Shown here one piece after another: positions 15,730 to 19,792 of a stretch of DNA of 19,792 nucleotides (within the stretch, counting starts at the first letter, position 1; each line of letters starts with the position of its first letter). The DNA comes from Vibrio sp. 10N.286.49.B1 (GTDB taxonomy: Bacteria; Pseudomonadota; Gammaproteobacteria; Enterobacterales; Vibrionaceae): positions 328,299 to 348,090 of the forward strand of contig NZ_MCUW01000012.1 in the NCBI RefSeq assembly GCF_002873335.1. The letters are read 5' to 3'. Below the pieces are notes generated by a model. The model saw nothing but the letters and a program-made list of their open reading frames with translations, was not told the DNA's origin and did not search any database. The translations under genes and the position numbers were made by a program.

Positions 15730-16796
15730 GCCGTCACTCCTTCTAAAAAGCGAATACCCTCTTTAGGGATTTTAACGTGGACTATTTCACCTGGTTGAAC
15801 GGCTACACGGCCACTAAGCTGCAAACGAATTTTCTGTTTGCTATCTACACCAACCCAACCGAACACATCCAGGTTGTTACCTTGGAATGCCGTAGACTCA
15901 ACCTGGACGGCAAAACTGTTTCGCTCACCTTGTTGACAAATTTCTGCATCTTCTGGACGCCAGCATACGAAGATTTCATTGGATAGCGGCTTTTCGGATG
16001 ACTCAACTTGAAGCTCCCCCATGTTACAGCTTATGCAGTAATCGCCATCTTGATCCGCGGGTTCAACATACGCTTGATGAATGTTGGCAGCACCAATGAA
16101 ATCAGCGACAAAGCGGTTGACTGGGCGGTAGTAAATATCTTCTGGCGTCCCAATTTGTTCAATGTTTCCGCCATTAAGAACAACAATGCGATCACTCATC
16201 GCAAGCGCCTCAGCTTGATCATGAGTAACGTAGATAGACGTCAGTTTATGTTGACGTTGCAGCTCTTTAATTTCGAAGCGAACACCTTCACGCATTTTTG
16301 CGTCAAGGTTAGATAACGGCTCATCGAACAAAATAATGTCCGGGCGGGTAACCATTGCACGAGCCAGAGCAACCCGTTGTTGTTGGCCGCCAGACAGCTG
16401 AGAAGGCAGCTTATCTTTATGTTCAACAAGGCCCACTTGAGACAAAATTTCAGCTAATCGGCGCTTCTGTTCGTGCGGTTCAATTTTCTGTTGAACCATG
16501 CCAAAACAAATATTATGAGAAACACTTAAATGTGGAAACAAAGCATAAGATTGAAAACACATAGCCGTTTCACGCTTCTCTGGTGGCATTTTGTTCACCA
16601 CTCGCTCATTCATCAGTATGTCACCGGATGTTGGCGTCTGAAACCCGCCGATCATCTTGAGCAATGTTGTTTTTCCACAGCCACTTGGCCCAAGTAACGT
16701 GACAAACTCACCCTGCTCTACCGAGAACGAAATCTCTTTAGACGCGAAAAAGTCACCATAAGTTTTCGTCACAGAACGAAGTTCCAAAATTGCCAT
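15726..16796 (-). CDS. ABC importer ATP-binding protein (PotA-like)
   Basis: First gene of the operon; a cytoplasmic ATPase of 356 residues. Walker A is GPSGCGKTT at 36-44, the Q-loop is Gln82, the ABC signature is LSGGQQQ at 134-140, Walker B is ILFDEP at 155-160, and the switch histidine is His192. Residues about 240-350 form a TOBE-type regulatory domain, as in PotA, FbpC and UgpC. Nothing essential is missing. The ATG has an AAAGG site. The 15-bp element shared with the divergent GDPD gene ends ten bases upstream of the start codon. Confidence 0.95.
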   Translation of the reverse strand: MAILELRSVTKTYGDFFASKEISFSVEQGEFVTLLGPSGCGKTTLLKMIGGFQTPTSGDILMNERVVNKMPPEKRETAMCFQSYALFPHLSVSHNICFGMVQQKIEPHEQKRRLAEILSQVGLVEHKDKLPSQLSGGQQQRVALARAMVTRPDIILFDEPLSNLDAKMREGVRFEIKELQRQHKLTSIYVTHDQAEALAMSDRIVVLNGGNIEQIGTPEDIYYRPVNRFVADFIGAANIHQAYVEPADQDGDYCISCNMGELQVESSEKPLSNEIFVCWRPEDAEICQQGERNSFAVQVESTAFQGNNLDVFGWVGVDSKQKIRLQLSGRVAVQPGEIVHVKIPKEGIRFLEGVTA

Positions 16797-16806
16797 TATT
16801 AACCTT

Positions 16807-16821
16807 TTAAAAAAAGTTTAA
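16807..16821 (-). promoter_or_regulatory. Shared 15-bp leader element, ABC operon side
   Basis: In the sense of the ABC operon this reads TTAAACTTTTTTTAA, identical over 15 bases to the element before the GDPD gene at 17002-17016. Each lies in the leader of its own gene in the same orientation. A third partial match, AAAGTTTAA, occurs between them at 16905-16913. It is a candidate operator, but AT-rich sequence raises the chance of coincidence. Confidence 0.5.
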
Positions 16822-16856
16822 GTGTTCGATTAGAGTATTTGTAGTTTATTTCAGTT

Positions 16857-16885
16857 TTATTATTAAGCGGGTATTTTTGTATCAA
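16857..16885 (-). promoter_or_regulatory. Candidate promoter of the ABC operon
   Basis: On the minus strand TTGATA (16885-16880) and TAATAA (16862-16857) stand 17 bases apart, close to the sigma-70 consensus. A start about seven bases further on would place the shared 15-bp element in the transcribed leader. Confidence 0.45.
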
Positions 16886-16968
16886 AATCATTCACCGATC
16901 ACAGAAAGTTTAATAAACCATTGTTTTTTAATGATTAAATATTTTGGTGATTTAACCTAATTCCGTTA

Positions 16969-16998
16969 TTGACATAAAAGAGCACACTTAGGTATTCT
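16969..16998 (+). promoter_or_regulatory. Candidate promoter of the GDPD gene
   Basis: TTGACA (16969-16974) and TATTCT (16993-16998) are spaced by 18 bases. The predicted transcription start falls near 17005, inside the shared 15-bp element, so a protein bound there would block initiation. Confidence 0.55.
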
Positions 16999-17001
16999 AT
17001 A

Positions 17002-17016
17002 TTAAACTTTTTTTAA
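17002..17016 (+). promoter_or_regulatory. Shared 15-bp leader element, GDPD side
   Basis: TTAAACTTTTTTTAA on the plus strand, the exact counterpart of the ABC-side element. It overlaps the predicted transcription start and ends 18 bases before the GTG start codon. Confidence 0.5.
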
Positions 17017-17034
17017 TAGCTTAATTGGTGATAT

Positions 17035-17865
17035 GTGGCGTTTACTTTTGATGTGGCAAAAAAAGGTCAAGTTCTCATTAATAGCCACCGTGGGGATAGC
17101 ATAACGTGCCCTGAGAATACGATGCCTGCGTTTGTAAGCGCCGTTAAACGAAAGACCAGTTGTATTGAGATTGATATCGCGATGACAGCAGACGGAGAAT
17201 TAGTGGTAATTCACGATCCAAGTGTCGATCGCACCTCCAATGGGACAGGTTATGTCGAACAAATGACGCTCGCTGAATTAAACACATTGGATTTTGGTGG
17301 ATGGTTTAGCGCTTCATTTTGTAACACCCCACTTCCTAAATTTCGTGCCGTGCTTGAGTGGGCAATCGAACAAAATGTGGGTCTGGTTGTTGAAGCAAAA
17401 CAAAGACGTAATCATGAGCAATTTGCCAAGACGTTTAGTGCTTTGATCGAATGCACGCCAAATGCGCTAGCCCATATTCAACTGCTGGGCTTTGATCACT
17501 CTTTGGTCAATCGAGTAAAAGCTCATTTACCTGCTATCCAGCTACAAGTCGTGACGCTAGCTCGCTATCAACATTCATTAAGTGCGGTACTTGAATCTAA
17601 TGCGTCGTCTGTTTGTGTTGAATATCCTTACACAACACAATCCATGCTCGAAGACTATAAAAAAGCAGGGTTAACAACTCGTTTGTATTTGCCAAACAAA
17701 GAACAAAATATGAAACCAACTCAATGGTTTAATCAATACTATGGTTACGACGTTCATAGCGAGATTATTCAATGGTTGCAGCGTGGTCTCATTGATATGA
17801 TTAGTCACGATGATATCGATATGTTGAAAGCGCTCGTCCATGAAGCCGGATTAGACGCTATTTAA
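17035..17865 (+). CDS. Cytoplasmic glycerophosphodiester phosphodiesterase (GDPD family)
   Basis: Expected to hydrolyse glycerophosphodiesters to glycerol 3-phosphate and an alcohol with a bound divalent metal. The family residues are present: SHRG with His18 and Arg19, PENT with Glu27 and Asn28, EID with Glu45 and Asp47, His60-Asp61, DRTSNGTG at 65-72, and EAK with Glu120 and Lys122. ISHDD near 257-261 is the C-terminal metal-side strand, where many relatives have TDxP. There is no signal peptide, so the substrate must be imported or internal. The start must be the GTG: an in-frame TGA lies two codons upstream, and the next ATG is inside the catalytic core. GGTGA is a weak ribosome site. It is divergent from the ABC importer, as expected for a ugpQ-like role, but the importer is of the PotABCD type. 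Confidence 0.9.
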   Translation: MAFTFDVAKKGQVLINSHRGDSITCPENTMPAFVSAVKRKTSCIEIDIAMTADGELVVIHDPSVDRTSNGTGYVEQMTLAELNTLDFGGWFSASFCNTPLPKFRAVLEWAIEQNVGLVVEAKQRRNHEQFAKTFSALIECTPNALAHIQLLGFDHSLVNRVKAHLPAIQLQVVTLARYQHSLSAVLESNASSVCVEYPYTTQSMLEDYKKAGLTTRLYLPNKEQNMKPTQWFNQYYGYDVHSEIIQWLQRGLIDMISHDDIDMLKALVHEAGLDAI

Positions 17866-17875
17866 TCGCTGACGT

Positions 17876-17924
17876 CTTTCGCTAGAAAACTACACATAAT
17901 CTTTCGCTAGAAACTACACATAAA
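17876..17924 (+). repeat. 24/25-bp tandem repeat before the ROK gene, candidate operator
   Basis: Two head-to-tail copies of a unit beginning CTTTCGCTAGAAA and continuing with ACTACACATAA (17876-17900 and 17901-17924); the first has one extra A. Each contains the short dyad TTTC-GCTA-GAAA, so equal dyads recur every 25 bases, about two and a half helical turns. The tract lies between the GDPD stop and the ROK start, 16 bases before the latter. ROK repressors such as NagC and Mlc bind AT-rich sites with TTTCGC-type half sites, so autoregulation is plausible. Confidence 0.6.
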
Positions 17925-17940
17925 TAGAGAATTGTTGTCC

Positions 17941-19065
17941 ATGCTGACCCCGATAAAACCATTACAACTCGAATTAACGCCAGGGCAGAAAAAGTTACTG
18001 GCGGTTTGTCGCGAGCATCACTCGATTCCCCGAGCAAAGATTGTCGAGCTTACGGGGTTACGCAGTGGTTCTGTAACCAGTATCTCAAAAGAGCTGTTAG
18101 CGATGAATATGATTAATGAAGGCTCCCGAGAAAAAGTGGGTAGAGGCCAGCCAATCATCCCGTTACAGCTTAACCCTTATGCCGCTTTTTCATTTGGCAT
18201 TGCTTTTCACATCCATAGAATCGAAGTCGCACTGGCCAATTTTTGTGGCGAAGTCATCGACACTGAAGTTATTGATTACGCAGAAGACTCACCAATCCTT
18301 GACGTATTGGCATGCATCAAAATACAAGTCGACTCCTTGGTGGACAAACACAAGATTCAAAATGCCCGCATTCTTGGTATTGGTGTTTCAATGCCAGGTC
18401 CATCAGAAGGTGATGGCACCTCGATTCGCACTATCATTCAAATGAAGCACTGGCGTCATACCGACTTAGCTGAGATGTTTGGTGCCACGTTCGAGTGGCC
18501 AGTATGGATTGACAACGACTGTAATGTAGCCGCAGTCGGCGAATTCTACTCTGGACGATGGCCTGATGTGAAAAATATGGTTTTATTTGAGCTCGGCCAT
18601 GGCGTGGGGGGGGGCGTGATCATCAATCGAAAGTTATACCGAGGCAGTCGCCATAATGCAGGTGAAATTGGGACTTATTTTAATCTTTTAGGTGAAGAAA
18701 ATAAGCCCACGATTCGAGGACTCTTAGACCAACTGGCGGAGTCTGGCGTTGAAATAGACAACCCTCAAGCCATTCCTGGACTAGAAAACCCCATTGTCGC
18801 TGAATGGGTGCGATTTGCAGCCATCCAACTAAAGCCTATGCTGGTCCTGACACTCGGTTGGTTTGACCCTGATTGCGTCGTCATTGGAGGTTCTTGCCCT
18901 CAGCACATTAGCCAAGCGTTGATTAACGAAATGGCGCTAGACAAGAGCTGGGTTGGATTCGAACGATCGTATCCAATGGCTCAGTTCTCTCCTTCAAGAA
19001 TTGGACCGTCGTTGAATACTTACGGAGCCTGTATGTTCCCCGTATTTCGTACGCTAGGCATTTAA
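17941..19065 (+). CDS. ROK-family transcriptional regulator lacking the zinc motif
   Basis: A 374-residue NagC/Mlc-like protein. The N-terminal winged helix (about 12-75) contains IPRAKIVELTGLRSGSVTSISKELL. The actin-like ROK domain follows, with GIGVSMPGP at about 146-154, IDNDCNVAAVGE at 190-201 (Asp193 equivalent to the catalytic base of kinase relatives) and the glycine-rich GHGVGGGV at 219-226. The usual ROK block GxEIGH...CxCGxxGCxE is altered: here AGEIGTYF is followed by no cysteine cluster, so the structural zinc is probably absent. The ATG at 17941 is preferred over the TTG at 17932, which stands too close to the purine stretch; both are weakly supported. It lies in line with the GDPD and DUF1868 genes and probably controls the locus. 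Confidence 0.87.
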   Translation: MLTPIKPLQLELTPGQKKLLAVCREHHSIPRAKIVELTGLRSGSVTSISKELLAMNMINEGSREKVGRGQPIIPLQLNPYAAFSFGIAFHIHRIEVALANFCGEVIDTEVIDYAEDSPILDVLACIKIQVDSLVDKHKIQNARILGIGVSMPGPSEGDGTSIRTIIQMKHWRHTDLAEMFGATFEWPVWIDNDCNVAAVGEFYSGRWPDVKNMVLFELGHGVGGGVIINRKLYRGSRHNAGEIGTYFNLLGEENKPTIRGLLDQLAESGVEIDNPQAIPGLENPIVAEWVRFAAIQLKPMLVLTLGWFDPDCVVIGGSCPQHISQALINEMALDKSWVGFERSYPMAQFSPSRIGPSLNTYGACMFPVFRTLGI

Positions 19066-19085
19066 TTAAAACATCGGATATTATT

Positions 19086-19760
19086 ATGAAGTATGCACCA
19101 AGTGTAGGCGTTAAGTTCCATGAAGATGGAAGCGTTAGAACATTCCCTGGCAACACCTTTATTTGTCACCTTGACCCATCAATCGCGCTCATTGACGAGC
19201 TACGTTGGGCGCAAGACGAGTTAAAAGCGATGCAGTGTGGTCACAAATTTGCATTTCTGCCCATCTCTAGCATGCATATGACCGTATTCGAAGGCGTATG
19301 CGATCAAATAAGAGACGCCAACAAATGGACATCGAAACTCGACCTAAACGCCAAACTATCAGAAGTCACTGACCTATTTGCAACGGAAGTAGACCAACTT
19401 GGTGCTTTGGGTGGCTTTGAAATGATGTTTGATTATGTTTATAACTGCACCGTGGGCGGCAGCGCTTTACGCGTTAAGCCCGCAAATGATGCTTCTCTTA
19501 CAGCATTAAAGCAATGCCGTGCCTTGTTAAAAACAGCCACTGGAATCAGCATGCCTGATTTCGACGATTATCATTTTCATATTACGCTGAGTTATCGAGT
19601 GATCGAGCTTGATGAGCAAGATAAAATTGAACTGCTAGAAACAACCCAGCGTATTGAACAGCGTATTTCTCAGTCGTTCGGCACGTTAACACACGGCCCG
19701 GTGGAATTTTGTACCTTCCAGGATATGTTTGAGTTTAAAGCAGTAGCGACTCTCATCTAA
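19086..19760 (+). CDS. DUF1868 2H-phosphoesterase-like protein
   Basis: A 224-residue cytoplasmic protein of the DUF1868 family, in the 2H phosphoesterase / 2'-5' RNA ligase-like fold. The two HxT motifs are HMTV with His64 and Thr66, and HITL with His165 and Thr167, about 100 residues apart as in the superfamily. The conserved N-terminal FPGNTFICHLDP at 20-31 is typical of DUF1868. Superfamily members open or form cyclic phosphodiesters (2',3'-cyclic nucleotides, 1'',2''-cyclic ADP-ribose) with the paired histidines. The substrate of DUF1868 is not known to me. It starts 20 bases after the ROK gene, so co-transcription is likely. No strong ribosome site is visible (GGA about ten bases upstream). 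Confidence 0.85.
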   Translation: MKYAPSVGVKFHEDGSVRTFPGNTFICHLDPSIALIDELRWAQDELKAMQCGHKFAFLPISSMHMTVFEGVCDQIRDANKWTSKLDLNAKLSEVTDLFATEVDQLGALGGFEMMFDYVYNCTVGGSALRVKPANDASLTALKQCRALLKTATGISMPDFDDYHFHITLSYRVIELDEQDKIELLETTQRIEQRISQSFGTLTHGPVEFCTFQDMFEFKAVATLI

Positions 19761-19792
19761 TCACATCGTAAGTAAGACAAACAACAAAGCCG

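Noticed and set aside
16008..16316. 102-codon plus-strand frame inside the ATPase gene
   Set aside because: Antisense to a well-conserved ABC ATPase with all motifs present. No family resemblance and no start signals.
12905..16796. Firm assignment of the importer to spermidine/putrescine, iron or 2-aminoethylphosphonate
   Set aside because: The subunits fit the general PotABCD/Fbp/phosphonate group, but no ligand-specific residues can be identified by eye. The neighbouring enzymes suggest something else.
17033..17104. Alternative ATG two bases before the GDPD GTG start
   Set aside because: It is in another frame and ends after 23 codons. The GDPD frame has an in-frame TGA two codons upstream and its catalytic histidine at residue 18, so the GTG is the required start.

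Overview
The window looks like a chromosomal segment of a marine gammaproteobacterium, most probably Vibrionaceae. This is inferred from moderate GC content, a YiaW-type DUF3302 protein, a YjjU-type patatin, a PldB-type lysophospholipase and palindromic intergenic repeats of a kind common in vibrios. No rRNA, tRNA or CRISPR array was seen. Everything below comes from reading the sequence; no database was searched.

Left part (1-6.9 kb): a DedA-family membrane protein with an LssY-like C-terminal domain (47-1348, +); a secreted, probably beta-barrel outer-membrane protein (1383-2198, -); a 633-residue fusion of a YjjU-type patatin phospholipase to a PldB-type alpha/beta lysophospholipase (2476-4377, -); a gene-poor 530-base gap ending in a strong hairpin; and a periplasmic SdsA/YjcS-type alkylsulfatase (4908-6896, -).

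Middle part (7.1-9.4 kb) is a graveyard of mobile DNA. It holds an IS903-like terminus, an IS4-type transposase fragment broken by a 7-bp tandem duplication, and the 3' part of a LysR regulator fused in frame to that fragment and carrying an in-frame TGA. Next come a small DUF3302 membrane protein preceded by a long hairpin, two MITE-like palindromic repeats in tandem, and a second LysR 3' fragment on the other strand. From 9.4 to 12.5 kb ordinary genes return: a HAD phosphatase and a divergent pair of an Old Yellow Enzyme-type oxidoreductase and its likely LysR regulator.

Right part (12.9-19.8 kb) is the most system-like. A four-gene ABC importer operon (ATPase, two permeases, periplasmic binding protein, all -) faces a divergent + strand set: a cytoplasmic glycerophosphodiester phosphodiesterase (GDPD), a ROK-family repressor-like protein lacking the usual zinc-binding cysteines, and a DUF1868 2H-phosphoesterase. 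An identical 15-bp element (TTAAACTTTTTTTAA in the sense of each gene) lies just upstream of both divergent start codons. A 24/25-bp tandem repeat containing TTTC-N4-GAAA precedes the ROK gene. The simplest reading is a regulated pathway that imports a phosphodiester-containing compound and processes it inside the cell by GDPD, and possibly by hydrolysis of a cyclic phosphodiester by the 2H enzyme. The parts are recognisable; the substrate and the joint function are inference.
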